Counted from the stretch's first letter, positions 27,301 to 42,300 are shown. The stretch: 64,000 nt of DNA from Haliclystus octoradiatus (GCA_916610825.1 OU744446.1:13078538-13142537), one strand, 5' to 3'. The notes: generated by a model not told the origin, from the sequence alone. Numbers and translations are program-made.

Positions 27301-30300
27301 ATGTGATAAGAGTGGTGTTAGCGTTTCAGACCTTGATGGAGCAGTACAATAACTTTCCGCTGTAAAAATCATCCGCCATAAAACAGGTACAGTCTTACAA
27401 AACTGATTAAATTAAGTAAGAACTCTACTGGAAATACCACAATTCAAAAAAGAATTGAAAAGAAATTCTCTTCTCACCTCCATCTCGCAAATCCTCTCAA
27501 TGTTTGGTTTATAAGCAATTATTTCTTGCAAAAGTGCTTCACTTTGAGTCAATAGTTTCTCATTTGTACCCAAATCAAGACCATATTGGATAACATTCAA
27601 TTGACCCTGAAATGCAAGCATGAAAATAAGAATTATTGAACAATCACCATCTGTAATCATCACTCAATTCATTCTAACTAACTGGTTTATTTTGTAACAT
27701 GCTTCTTTGATAGAATCTTGCTCGTTTATGAAACTTCTGGTCAATTATATGAATCCAATTCATTTATTCATTCATTTATGTATAGTAGTTCATACATACA
27801 AACACTCAGCCTTATCAATTGCCTGGGTAGAGCCAGTGTCCGACAACAAAAGGTTTAACCTCCAGGAATCTTAAACAATATTGTATATTTCTTCTGAATA
27901 TTTTGTTAAAATTATCACTCTTTTGAATTTGCACTAGCCTTCCGGGTCTAGGATCCCAGAATCCAAACTTTTGTCCAACCCCCAGTGAGAGCAAGTAAAT
28001 GCGTTGATACTAGTACTCAGGACTGTAACTACATGATTCTGACAGGGGTATTTGCTAAATTTGCCTGAAAAAGGGATGTGACATTTGCATATGTGGGAGC
28101 TTCAGTACTGTAATATCTTCAGAATTATACAATTTCATCAATTTTGGATTATTTATAATTTTCATACGGTTGTTATACAGGTAATCGTGGGTCTCTATAT
28201 CATTATTGGTCATTTCGTTGCAGAGGCTACTAGACTTGAAACTTTACATATCTCTTTTTTACTTGTGTTATGAAACTTTACATGACATCGCTTTACAAAT
28301 ATATCTATTGAATCTAAGGTATCCAATCTACTATTTCACCAAGATATTATAATTAGAACTAGTTAAAATTAACTTGACTACACTCTACACCCATAATTGC
28401 TATGTATATTGAATTTGTAGTGCTGGGAGCAACATCACTCTTTAACATTATAGCAACATTAAATCATACCCTCTTGAAGTCAATCCATGAAAGAACAACT
28501 TGTGCTTCTGATCTAGCAATAGTATTAGGATCATATGATTTTGGCATTGGTTTAGGTTTAGTCTCTTCGTCACTTGATGAATTCATGGCTGTTTTAGTAC
28601 AAGCCCACAGACTAGGAAGTTTGGGTTTGGAGCGGCCACTTTTATTTTTCTTAGCTTTCTTAGATGGTGATTTTCCTTCTGAAAACTCACTACTACTTTC
28701 AAGAGTACTACGTCTCGATGATGCTGTTGATGTGACAAAGCTTTGATGTGCAGGGCTTTCAACTTCTGGGCTTGATAAAAATAAATCATCTCTTCCTGTA
28801 GATACTTCAACTTGCATTTGTTGATCAATATTTTCCTCAATAACAGGTCTAGGCTCAGGTGTGGGTACTGGTGTTAATGAAAAAGCTTCTGAGCTCATTG
28901 GTGAAGCTTGCATGGCCCTTTGTTGTAATGCAATGAGACCAGGCTCATCAGCAAAAGAGACTGGAGATGGGGATGGTGTCAAATTTGTTGAACTGCCAGT
29001 GGTTACTTGATTCATATCACCTTGGACTCTTTGTCTAATTTGATGGAATCGTGTTACAATGAATGTAACCCTACAAAATAAGCAAATAAGATAAAATATA
29101 ATAGGCTGTATTGACTTCTGTTATTTAAAAGGCAGCATTAATTGCTGATTTGAAAACTCTATTCTGAATTGCATTTATCTATGCATTTATACATCAATTG
29201 CAAATTAAAATATCCCATTGTGGACCTGTAGGAGTACAATCAACCATAAATTTAGTTAAATTTGAGAAAACCCTATTTTAAAATTATCAACCTAGACCTG
29301 AATAAAAATCTGTTGATTGCAATTCTAAATAATTGTATAGATATTAAATTAATAAAAAATATATATTCTGTATACCTTTCTGTGACCTCAGGAGAAAATT
29401 GGAATTTTTGTTCGGTTAAAACAGTTGAGTACTTCGTCATATTGTTTAAATGAGGTTCAAAAACCTTGAATTACAAAAATAAAGCATCACATTAGAAAAA
29501 AGTTGTATCAATTGCAACGTCACAATGAAATGACCTCGTAAACTGCATATGACAGAAAAAAATAAGATAAAGCATGATACAACATACAAAAGTATGCTCA
29601 CAGAGGTCAAACATGTTCTCTTTATCAATTAATTATGCAGCTGATGCAAAGGTTAGCATTTTGGGTTGATTTCACAACAAGCAGTGGATCAGGTATTTTT
29701 GAAGAGTTTGACACCAAATCACCATATCAAAGCAGAACAAATTTAGGTTCGAAAACGCAATTGATCTTAGAATTCAAACTTGAAATTAGTGATTTAAAAT
29801 CACATATGAGAATTTCAAAATTGATCAGGAATTTTCAAAAACATTAAGTTATGAGTAAGATGGTAAAATGTTTATAAAATTTATGCAAGTTTTGATACAA
29901 AGCAATTGACTCACAGTTACCTATGAGCTATTGATATTTGGTGCACTCAAGTCATTTCAGGAGAAAACTCGAAAGTGGAAATAACTCGCCGCTGCAGCTG
30001 GTGATTTTCTGACGCCTTCTCGTTTGCCAAATATCAATAGCTCAGAGGAAATTGTGCACCAATTGCTTAATAGGAAATTCCCCTCAAGCCCCTACCTTCA
30101 GAGTGCTCAACAGTTGTCCAAATCTTCGTCTGGATTCATTTTTAGGCAATTTATCAATACCAGCTTCATCCTGGAGAAAAAAAGATACAACTCACAATGA
30201 CAAATACAAAATGCTTTGTAAGAATCTGAACTCCTCACAAGGAAGATCTGTGAAAAGTGAAATTAGAAAATATTTTAAAATTTGGAGTGATCTTCATATT

Positions 30301-33300
30301 TAAAAGTTTTGAGAAACACACTGTAAAAATTGACAATATTTCAAATTTTATGATGAAAATCTGCAAATATTTCATTTGAATTTTGGATCAATATTTCATA
30401 TTTCAATTAACCCTGAAGGGGCCTCTTTATTACCTTGATTGTCCTTTCTTCAATGTCGTCTAATGCGGAGTTCACTAGAATACACTATGAATACAGCAAA
30501 CAAAAGAAACTGTCAATCTCTAACTTTGCACAATGAGATTGAAGAATAAATGTAGAAAATTAATTATCTATGAAAAACAAACCTCCTTTTCAATTTTTTC
30601 AGAAAGAGTTTGCAAATGCTCTTGCCTGAAAAAAATGACAATAATGTATATTTATTCAAATCCTCAAAAACAGTGTCTGTGTGGAGTTATTTTGACAATA
30701 TTGAAACAGTACTTCAATGAAAGACTATATAGTTCAGATTTTTAATTCTATATACAATATTACACGAGAATTTTGAAAATCTGAAAACCTACTGAAAATC
30801 TACTGGATAGGCTACTGAAATGGGACCTTTACTGAAAAACTATTAATATTTTATATTTCAGTAGTTTTTCATTAGATCCAGAAGAATCTAGATTTGAATG
30901 TGTGGTGAATTTCAGTAGGTTTTCAGTAGCGATTCAGTATATCCAAGATTCATAGTGTTAAATAGGTATGATTGCTGCATAGTGTACTATCGACACAAGT
31001 GGTGAATGATGAATAATACCAAAAAGTCATGATTTATACCCCTTTACAAACTGCAGTACAGCACCACAGTGAAACCTGTATATAACAGCTACCAAAAAGA
31101 TTTGGATAGGTTGGCAATTAATGACAGGTCGTCTTTGTATATAGGGTTGATTCAGTGCAATGATACAATTTGTACACTGTATTTGTAAAGGTATACAAAA
31201 TGTATTATTCTACTGAATCAACCCTATATCTCTAATATTATTAAAAATGGCCATTATATAGACAGATGGCTGCTATAAAAGTTTGTTTTTTAAGAAGATA
31301 CAATTTTTTGATGTCAAAGCGTTTAGAAAGTAGCAACCATTAAAGGGGTTTGATACAATCTCAAATCGAGTTCAGAAATCATAATAAATCTTTAAGTCGC
31401 ACAAAACGAAAAACTATACGTAGATCTATGTGTAGGCTATAGCTTAAATACAACAGTAGCTGTTTAATAGCTTCTACCAACCAGAGTTTTGGAATGTAAA
31501 TCAAAGATTGAATACATACTAGCAATTCTGAATTGCTCATATATACACAATGAGTATTCAAAGGTAGAAAATGTTGTCAAAATCTTACCTGGATAGTTCA
31601 GCTTTGAGGGCATGAGTGCGCTCATCAACAGCAATAGAAAATTGATGCCACAACTATTGAAGCAAATAATATTTAAGTTCAATTTATCAAAGTAAAGGAA
31701 GAAGCAGTGCAATTGTGCAACACTATAATTTAAAGAATCTGTTTCTTCCAATCTGATAATTAATTAGCAGCGGTGTAGTGCTTAGGGAATAAGACCTTGA
31801 TCCACTGGGTCATTGGGTGTTTTCAGGGCAGGAAATCAGTCAGAAAATAAAAAAGGATTATCTTATTACAGTATGGGATTCCATCTGATGATAACATCAC
31901 ACGCGTACCCACTTCACTGTAAATAAAAACTACAAAACTAATAACAACAATTTTGGACGCGAATTCACAGATAAACTCGGCATATCATTTTAAATAGCAA
32001 AATATCGCTATTATGTAAACTATATTCAACAAAATTAATTAATAACCCTCAACATTTAATAAGAGTCATTACCAAAATTAAATCATTTCCAAACTTACAC
32101 TATCCATATCCTTTGGGTGAAGTCCATCTGGGACAATGAAGAACTTCACTTTTGGATTATACATAGCCTGTTGAAAACAAAATATCAAATTAGTTGCTTA
32201 GGTAATAACACCTGTGAAAATAGTTTGTGAACGTTAAATGGCCAGAATGTTCATAAAAAGGCTCACGAAAAACAGGGCATTTGACATCTATGAACTTTTA
32301 TGAATTGTTTATAAGGTGTTTATGAAGAGTTCAGGAGATTCATGAATGGTTCATCAGCTTCATAAACAGTTCATAAACTGAGAATTGTTTTATTGCATGA
32401 GTATGTACTAATCACACAATAGATGCTAACTTAAAAATCAGTAGAGGTAATATTTTAATTAATAAATTTAATTCAAATCAATAGTTAACCCTTGTGCTGA
32501 GTGTACACTCAGTAAGAAGCAGAATGTTTATGCTGGCTGAGATCATTGTAGACACACAGTCAGTAAACGAAGACTATTTATCATTAGCATATGTTTAAGC
32601 ATTTTCAGCCTTTCTAGTCATTAGCTTACCTGCACATCACGCAAAAACCGACGTAAGGAACGGCATTCTTCTTCTCTAACAGGAATGACATCAGAACGTA
32701 GAAATAAATGCTGTTGCATAAGAACCTGAAATTAAAATTTAGATTGCTCAATTGTAATTGTAATTGCGAAATCATGTCATGACAGACACACATTATTCAG
32801 TCTCTAGCAATAAAAACAACTGGAGATGTGAGTCTATCAACAACAAACTGACAGAATGGGATGTTTATTGATGGACATTTCAAATGACAAAAGAGCAAGA
32901 ACTTTTTTATCACGAACTAAGATGAAGCATATCCATTTAAAGGACAAGTGTTATGTCTATTATAGGTACATACTCAAATTCAAATTGCTTTGATTATATT
33001 CAAAATAAAATTTGCTGATCCTTTTGTGTAGCTATTCAATTTACTGTCATACACAATTGAGCAATTAATCATCTATTTTTCCTAATTTAATTAATAATAA
33101 CATTTAAAACAGAAAAAGATTAAATATATACATACCCTGACACCATCAATTTCATTAGGAAATTCACGATTTGAGACTTGTTGAATTCCCATTGTTATCC
33201 AAGCAGTGAGTTTGCGCATACGGACAGTATATTCTTCTGCCATTGCTTCGCGTTCCTGACAATTGAACAACAAATTTGTAGATTATTATGTTACATCTGT

Positions 33301-36300
33301 GCAATTCGATTGAGCAAGAGATATGCCATTGATTCACGTCACTAAGTGCTCACTATATTTAACAAATGCCCACTGAGACTGAGAATTGTTCATAGTCAGT
33401 CAAACAGTCAGTGAGGTTTTCTGAACAGATTATTAATGATGGTAAACAATGAGCAAATACAATCAAGTTGATTTAGATTTTTAATTCAATTCTTGATATA
33501 TATTTGCAACTGGAAAATTTAAAATTGCATTATGAATCTTGGAAATACTGAATCACTACTGAAAACATACCAAAAATGGGATTGGCTACTGCAGTCATAT
33601 TGAAATTCACCAGGACACTTAAATCTAGATTATTCTCATTCTAATGAAAACCTACTGAAACACACCTTAAAATTTGAAAGCTACTGATGATCAAAAGTGC
33701 CCAATTCAGTAGCCTATTAAGTAAGTTTTCAGTATGTTTTCAGTAGGTTTAAGATTTACAAATTAAATCTCACCTCTTCTGCTTGAACAATTATTTCTGG
33801 TGGCACAGATGGTAAACACTTGTACAAAGATGAAATGTAGGTCAACACTGATCTTTCATCTTTGATATCTATTTTTAAATAAATAAAATGCGCAGGATAC
33901 AATAAAGGTTAATTTCAAAACATATTCAACTATTTGCTGCAGTTTAGGTGAAGGTTGATAGGGGTTGAAGAGAGTGCATTGCTCTGTTTTAGGCTTACCT
34001 TCTACATCAAGCAATCTGTTTACGCCAAGTTCTTCTTCGGCAGTTTTGAAAACAGACGTCAACCGTATTTCAACAGGTTGACCAAGCACCCATTTATAAT
34101 CAATAATGTCAGGTCTAAATAAAAGGTTAAAAGAAATGTGTGCAATGTCTATTATTCACAGAATGATAATAAAACTCTATTTTCCTAGCAGGTAATATTA
34201 AACATAAAATATAAACTGGCAAAAATATAAAGAAAGAAATGAAGAAACTGGGAATGATATGATAGAGTGAGAAGATTGTTTTTCCATCTATGAACTTTAT
34301 TCTTAAATTATAAATTCTCGATATTTTTAATTGGATAACTGCGTCAAAGCTTCTACATGGGTTTACAAAGTCTGATATTGTAACCAGAATTTGCTAAAGA
34401 CCCCCTCCTTTGTAACTTTAGAGAAGAGAAAATGCAACAAATGTTGATATTCATATATTTGTTGTTTCACATTAGATTGACTTTGAGATTAGACCGAGAA
34501 TATAATAGCTAGTAGGCTAAACAAAATACAAATTCACTGAAAATTTTATTATCATTATTATTATGTCGATATGAATTTATGATAGTAGGACAATTAGTGG
34601 ATAGGCCTGCTGTCAGTATTTTCTTAAAGTGTACATAACACGAAAAAGTTTTAACACAGATAAACACTCTGAAGCTAAATGATGAAGAGTGGGGACAATG
34701 ATTTCTTAGTTTGAATGAGTATAAGCGGAGATATGTAATGTTGAATCTATCCTATTTACGATCATTCACTCTTTTCCAAACTCGTAGCGACAGTCGGAAT
34801 GACAAGAAGGCTTACTATAGGAAAATGGTGAAGTCAGAATTATATAAAATCGTATCTCCTTTTGCGCGAAATTAAAAGTTTCTAACGTCAAAGTCAGCTA
34901 TGTCCACACCTCTATGATACCTTTTCTGCTTGAAGTAAATATAATTTATTAAGAAATACATGAAATACAAGGATTTTTAGTTGTTGGATTTACTTTTTTC
35001 AGTCGAAATTGTGTCAATCATCCTCCGAGGCTTGCGGTTTCGACTGTGCATCCGCTGTTTTATGTACACATCACCTCGATTTGTGACAGGTGTTTGAGCC
35101 TTTTTCTACAAAAAACGCTATTCAACTACTAAATGTCCTTGTATCTCATGTATTTCTCGGTTAAATGCATTCGTTTCAAGCAGAAAAAGTATTGGAAAGG
35201 TGTATGCATAGCTGACTTGGACAATAGAAACTTTTCATTTTGCGTGAATGGAGATACAACTTTTCAGAGTTTTCAATCGTATAAACCTTTTTCCTATAGT
35301 AAGAGTCATTCTTACTATCGTTCTGAGTTTGGAAAAAGTGACTGATCAAAAATAGGGTAGATTCAACATTAAATATCTCTGCTTAAACATGTTCAAACTA
35401 AGAAATCATTGTCACCATTCTTCATCATTTAGCTTCAGCTACTCCAATCTGTGATAAAATATTTTCGAGTCATGTGCACTTTAACCAAAATCGGACTTCC
35501 ATTTTGTTAGAAGTTTGAAAAAATTTGAGTAAATTGCATTAATATACATGTTACATAACCTAAATAGTTTCAATTTTTATTTATAACCTAACTATAACGG
35601 CAGGATAAAGAGTCATTAAGAAAACCATCAAAACGGTGATAGAGTCGAGAATTAAATAAACTTAGTATTAATATATAGTAAGGATAATTACAGAGTTTCA
35701 GTCAATATTATAATGAATGACATATATTTAGTCTTACCTATGACGATGAACAATGGCATTAAAGGCCAAACCATCTTGAAATGAACTTTTAAAATTGGCC
35801 ATTCCAATGCCAGGATATCTACAATGTAACAAACAAACAGTAAGCTATATAAGATCTTAAGTCACTTTGCATTCTCACTGGTTATGGATAAAATAATATT
35901 ATTGATGTGAAATTTAAAATAAAGGGTATTGTAAGGTAACAAAGTAATAAAGTAATTGAGATGGTAACGCCCTCTATTTCTAGAGTAGCGGCTCTTTTCG
36001 CTCAGAGCAATGATGCTAAATGCTCTTTATAGATGTCAGGGGCGACATTGCAGATCACTTTCAACAGATTTCATGGCAGATAGGTCTCGATTGTCAATGC
36101 CCAACGATGTGCCGCAGCTACTCGCAGCGCAATTCCCTCTAGACCATTCCATCCATCACTCTTAGATGGCTCATTTGAGTCAAAAAGAGACATACGAGAT
36201 GAGACATAGATATATAATTACATAAAGTAACTGTATGGGCAAAACATCAATTTAAGTGCTCAATGCTAAAAGCAGAGCAATATAAATAGTAGATCAAAGA

Positions 36301-39300
36301 CCACAAGTTTACTTGTGATCTTTGATCTACTATCTATATAATTATATATACATTTTATATTGCTGAGTGACAAGTGTTTAGAGTATCAAGTCATACGTGA
36401 AAAAATAGCAGATAATTTTTTACGGAAAAAAAAATGTTCAACTTTTATTGGAGAGAAGTTGTTCCAAAGTAAATAACCTTGTGATCCGTTTTGATTAAAC
36501 ATACATTGAGATTTATTTTCTGTGGCCATTGTATAGCTACTGGAAATTATCAACATCTGGCATGTGTAAGCAAAAAATGAAATCCAGTACTCACCCTTCA
36601 CAGACATTTTTACACCAAACCATCAAGGCTTCTTTGGGAGATAGTTTCTCTTCCTCCATCATGACTTTCACAGATGATATCTGCAATAATTTAATATTAC
36701 TTATAAACTCTATCTACTCAGAACGTGACCCCTATAGACAAATGAATGTAATATACAGGTAACTAAATATCAGATTTAAATTAAGTTACCTGAAAGTGAA
36801 GGATGATAAGCCATACCAAGCCAAGGATAAGTTTTGCATCGCCATCAACAATGTCACTGCTGCGAATGTTAACTACCTTGACCTGAATCAATCAATTATC
36901 GAAACAATTTCAACCCTATATTCAATCATGACGTGAAATTTTATAAAAAATATTTAGGCTAGTAGACATTTTTAGCTAAAGATTAAAAGGTCAATAGGTA
37001 AATCGAGCAGTATGAAAGAATTTTGTTAATTCCAAGCTCTTCAAATTCTGCCCCATCAAGATTTAATGCTCAGATTGTCAAACTTCAAATCAATTTGGGC
37101 CATGACTTTTGTCCTTTTTTGAACTGTTACTTGATGACTTTTTCTCAAATGTCATTGTATCTTTTCAATCAACGCTATCGGATATCATATAGCAAAATAG
37201 CATATACCTAAGTAATAATTTGGTGACGTTTATTTAAACAATTCTTGAACGATCTCAGACTTGATGAGCATTGGCTTTACTTAATTGAGCATGTCGATGA
37301 TCACATAGTCTTTAATCAATAAATGCTCAGGTATGTTACAAATTACAATAGACATCGGAAAAACGCCAGACAACAGATAATTGTTTTCATTCTTGATAGC
37401 AATAAAATGCATCTTGAGTGTTTGTGATCTTAACAGCAATTTCTCTTTACTTATAATGGCATTGAGCACAACAGTTGGCTATAGATAACACAATTAGGTT
37501 TCATTATTATAAATATCAGGTTATGTACCTTATGGCTTTCCAAGAAGTTCAATGCAGTTTGCACATTTTGCAGTTTATGAAAACGGAGGTTTCCTTTTTC
37601 TCTTGGCTGAAAAAATAAAACAATAGCAGATGAAGTTTGAAAGTTATCAGAATATGAATATGAACATATCAATACTGTTTGTAAGTCGGCCTTAATCATA
37701 TATGTCGTATTTCAAAAACTAGGAGTATATTGGCCTGAAAACAGATGAATTCCAGTACATGCATTTATTACATCAAAATTCAATAATTTGGAAATCGATA
37801 AATGAAAATGAAGTTGAAACAATAATATAAATAATATAGCTAGAATAGCTTAAACTAACTTGTCAAAACGTTGTATTGTAATTTTAAAAAAATTTTAATC
37901 TTACCAGCTTCTCATCGGACAATATTTCCAACAAAGATAATAGATTTCTTCCATCCGAAAAATCAGTGAACAAATCTCGTACAACTATTCGAAGCTGAAA
38001 TAAATCAAATGGAAGAGAGTTTTAAACCTGAAGAATTTTAAGCCTAAAATTAGAAATGAGTATATATCATCTTGAAATTTGAACACACCTTTGTCAAATG
38101 AGAATTGACCCATTTTGTAAAAACCTTTTTCTGGATTGCATCTCGTTCATCTGAGAAACAAATTGAAAAAATCAAATTTTAAATCCTATAAACACAACAA
38201 TTGCATAATTATTCGAAATTACACATCAAGGCATGACGAATATAGAATGACGAATAAAAAAATAAATAAATAAGAATGACATTTATGTTGTATTACCTTT
38301 TAAAGACCAAATTTCGGCAAATAATTTAAAAAGGCAATTATCAAACTCAGTACAAATATCAGGCATTATCAGACCAGTTTTTAGCAGGACAAAATTTATT
38401 GATGATTTGAGGATACGCGAACAAAAGCAACCGATGTTGTCCCGTCAATGCGTTGTGTATTGTTTTCAATGTGACTTGTGTGATGCTAGTTATGTTGGCT
38501 ATACATGCCAACACCTTCATCAACGTATTGACGGACACACCGGTTCAGCTGTTGGGGCACACCTTCGTCACTCTCATGGTTTAACTGTCCAGAACAGTCG
38601 TCACACTTTCCGCGTTTTGAATAAATGCAAAAACAAAACTGATTGTCTTATTTATGAAATGCTTGCAATCAGGCAGATCAAGCCAACACTCAACACGCAA
38701 TCGGATTCTATAAAATCCCGGTTGTTTGTTTAATTTCCGTGTAATTTTATTTGATAATTTCCTTTGTAAACTTACAAGTAAACTTCAGTAAACCCGAGTT
38801 GAATAATATAAAAACAATCTAGGCATGCGCATTGAAATCGAACGATCAGAGAACAAAAGATGTCTACTGCTACAACTTGAATGTTTGAAACAATCCAAAA
38901 TTCTAGACCTGTGCCACATGCCCCTGTACTTCACTTGACCTGCGTCTGCTGCGTATAGGGGACATGTAAAAAATAAGGTCAAAAAGTGATGCGCTCATTT
39001 CAGAAAAATTAAATGACCAATCACAGCCAAGCATCTGTGACGTATCTTGGATCTATGCAGTGATTGGTCTAATTACTTAATTTATGAAATTATTTTGTGA
39101 CGTGAGACAACTTACAACTCCTTCAAGAACAAAGTATTATTCAAACGTATTTTCAAAGCTCCAAGCAGAGCTACATGTTGCTCGTTTTGTGGGTGTTTCG
39201 TAGTAGTTTAAACCAAAGGTTTTGAGCTCAATCCTATTTTCATTTAATATATCAACATGATTCTATTGGGTATTTAATTCGTTTTATCTGGAGATGTGCC

Positions 39301-42300
39301 TGCTTTATAAAGTGTTTAAACTGCCAAATATTGTTAAGCCGTTTAATACGCTGGCTCGAATGCAACTTGGATGTGTTTTCTCGTAGTTCAGTCCAAGGTT
39401 TAAGGTTTTTAAACTTGATTTTATGTTTATAACATATATCAACATGCTTTTATTGCGTGTTACGATTGTTTTATCTGGAGATGTGCCTTCTGAATGCATA
39501 ATCGATTGATGTCGAACTGTAGGCCTAACACGTGCAACTTGGAAGAAAACACTGAATGCCCTAGCAAATAATAATTTGCTCATATTGAAACACTCATCGC
39601 AGCAATTGTGAAGATCGACATACAAATTTAAACTTTGGTAACTTGTATGAGTTGAAAACAGCTGGTATACTGGCATTAAACGGTAGATTATCAGCATGCA
39701 AATATTGCAATTTTCCGTGAATGTGGCTGACACACTTTTCATTCTAGCGGCATAACATTGGACTTCATTACGGATATTTTTATCATTAGTTGATAGAATG
39801 GATTACAGATAATACTTTTCTATGATATGAATGATTTGAATACATCTACTTTACTCTATTGTTAAATGCTAGTAATGTGAATGTCAGAAATATTTCCTTT
39901 GTGTGGTAACAACATTAATATATTAATTTGGCTCAATGTTGTTTTTTCTTTAATACTCTGTAGAAGTTGTTCTTCATTCCGTTTCTCAATTCATATCTGC
40001 AATATTAATTCACTTCGATCAAAATGTCTAGGATTTGCAAAGCCACAAAATTAAGTTTTGTTTTAAAATTTGAAATTGCTTTTAACTGTGTGATGTCGAT
40101 AAATGTCCTTCCGTCTTGACACCTGTTAACAGCAGGCGCTTGTGGAGCGCATGCGTATTAGGGTCAGAATTTTCTCTGCGCATCACTTTTTGACCTTATT
40201 TTTTACAAGGCCCAGATGAGCGCAGGTACGTAGCGGAATAGTGGGCCTTGTGGAGCTAGGCTACCAAAATTCAAGCTACCATTTTGGATTTTAACTTTCC
40301 TACCCGAGTTAATTACTTGCCTATTGTGTTTACAAGACAAAAAATTGACCCGGCCACTAGGGTATCTTACTCTGCCAGGGCGAGTTACTCGGGTAAGCAG
40401 GTTAAGTTACTTGCTATCCTTGTAAACAGAATGCACATAAACAATATAACCGGGGAACTCGTCTATCCAAGTAACTCATCTACCCGGGAAACCGCCCTCC
40501 TTGATTGTAAACAGGGCCTTAATTAGTTACAACATTTTTAGAAACATGTTTATCATAGGGACACTTCGACTATTACATCACTAATATCAGAAATAGGCTA
40601 ATCTAGAATTATTTACCATGATATTCTGAACTATAATATAGAGTCAAAAAAATATTTTCAAATGTGCCCCGGAAACAGTTCCAGACAATTTTCATTTCTA
40701 TCTGAGTTTTAACGAAAATATTAAATTTTAATATTTGGTTCTTTTAACTGTGTGCATCATTTTAATTGACCTATGGTAATGGTGAATTGAAATCTATCTG
40801 AAGGTTAACACTGCAAACACACAACTGCTCCCGATTGCAGTATCATGGCAAATTGAGATGGTGTATAGGCCTATCAACCATATATCTGAGTTTTCAAGTA
40901 ATATGAGCTCCAGGAGTGTTCCAGGAGCCAAAAGAGTCAATAAACTCTGACATTCACAAGGCACGTACCTAGGCGTATAACCTGAGTGTTCAATTACAAT
41001 AATTGACAACTCCATCTTTATCTTTTACAATCACACCCCCAACTCAAAAACAAAAGAGGAGGTCATGAGTATCCATGGCAACATCCTCAGTTCCAACAAG
41101 AAATAAAATCCTCTTACTGGTCAATAAAGCAATTTTGTGTCTGCAAGGAAAACTTTAGTATCAAAGTTTTTAGATTGTTTGTAAGGAGAAATTCCACGAG
41201 TAAAAAGAAATTGAGATAGTGTAAATTTTGTAGCCAAGAGATTCACAAAATCCACAAAAATGGGTCCACAAAATTACTAGAGCAGTTAATGAACAGGGCC
41301 TACCCTATTTGTGCCATTTAACCCCCAAGAAGAAAACGCTTTCTGTCTAGCCGTGGATTAGCGGATTTAAATGAATTTATTAACCTTTGTATATGGGAAT
41401 TATTTCGTCATTCAAACCATATATTCAATCATAACTTAACTAATATGATGTATGAGTTTGCTACAGATTGTATTTACAACTTGAGTACAGCATTGTTTTT
41501 AGAAAACCGAAATGATTACTAAATGATTTCAATTCAATTTCCGGGAATTTTGAATAATTTATTGTTATCTGTAGTAAAAAGTTGACAACCATAAAATTGC
41601 AACAATTCAGGTAAAAGATATCAACATCAAACAAGTTTTCGACAACAATGAATAAAAGCTGAAAATAAAAACGCTCTTAGACTGAGGTGTGGTCCTTCGT
41701 CATAGATTGAAATTAATAAAGACCGTATTCTTCAAGTTTCCAAACATTCATGACAAAGAAAACAAAGAAAAACAATCCAGTCAACTTTTTTCCTTGTTTG
41801 ATACTCGCTATGCAATGCAACTAAAAAACTGTTCATAACATTCGAATTTCAAATTGAAACACGTGGTTCCAAGTTTACGAAGTCACCGGCAGGGCTGCAA
41901 GTAAAGGCATCAAACCCAGCCCAATTATTTTGATAAAACAAAACGGAATACTGTATTTAGATGTGTTTTGCTTGCTCTCTTTCCAGAATTATTGTACGAT
42001 GTCAATTGAAATAGAACGAGTTTTCCAGATTTGTTTTCCGCCCAGAAATTGTAAACAAAAGTGAATGTTTTGAACCGCGAAATCGAAAAGCAAAACTCGC
42101 TGTTTCCCAGAAATTTGAAAGGTAAATCATACAGAAATGGACAAGACTATAATGTGTGGAACAAGTAAGCAAACTCACGTTAAACTCAGTATGTTTATAA
42201 TCGTTGTAATCGAGATTTATGGCAGAAGAGCAACATGGTTGCTTTAATTTCAAAAGTGCAATGAGTCGACGATGCTGCAAAATCGAAACTTACCAAATCT

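Larger units (their letters stand above)
25579..27477 (-). other. Introns 19 to 23
   Basis: Five short introns around exons 20-23 (about 0.25-0.4 kb each). No recognisable content; near 27,250 a short block (tggtcgctcaaaacaggt) resembles one at 7,420. Confidence 0.5.

Noticed and set aside
28402..28746. Plus-strand open frame of 114 codons
   Set aside because: Antisense of the low-complexity exon 18; biased composition keeps the opposite frame open.
39305..39742. Minus-strand open frame of 145 codons
   Set aside because: Lies within the 1.3-kb terminal-inverted-repeat element and spans its internal duplication. It shows no transposase motif.
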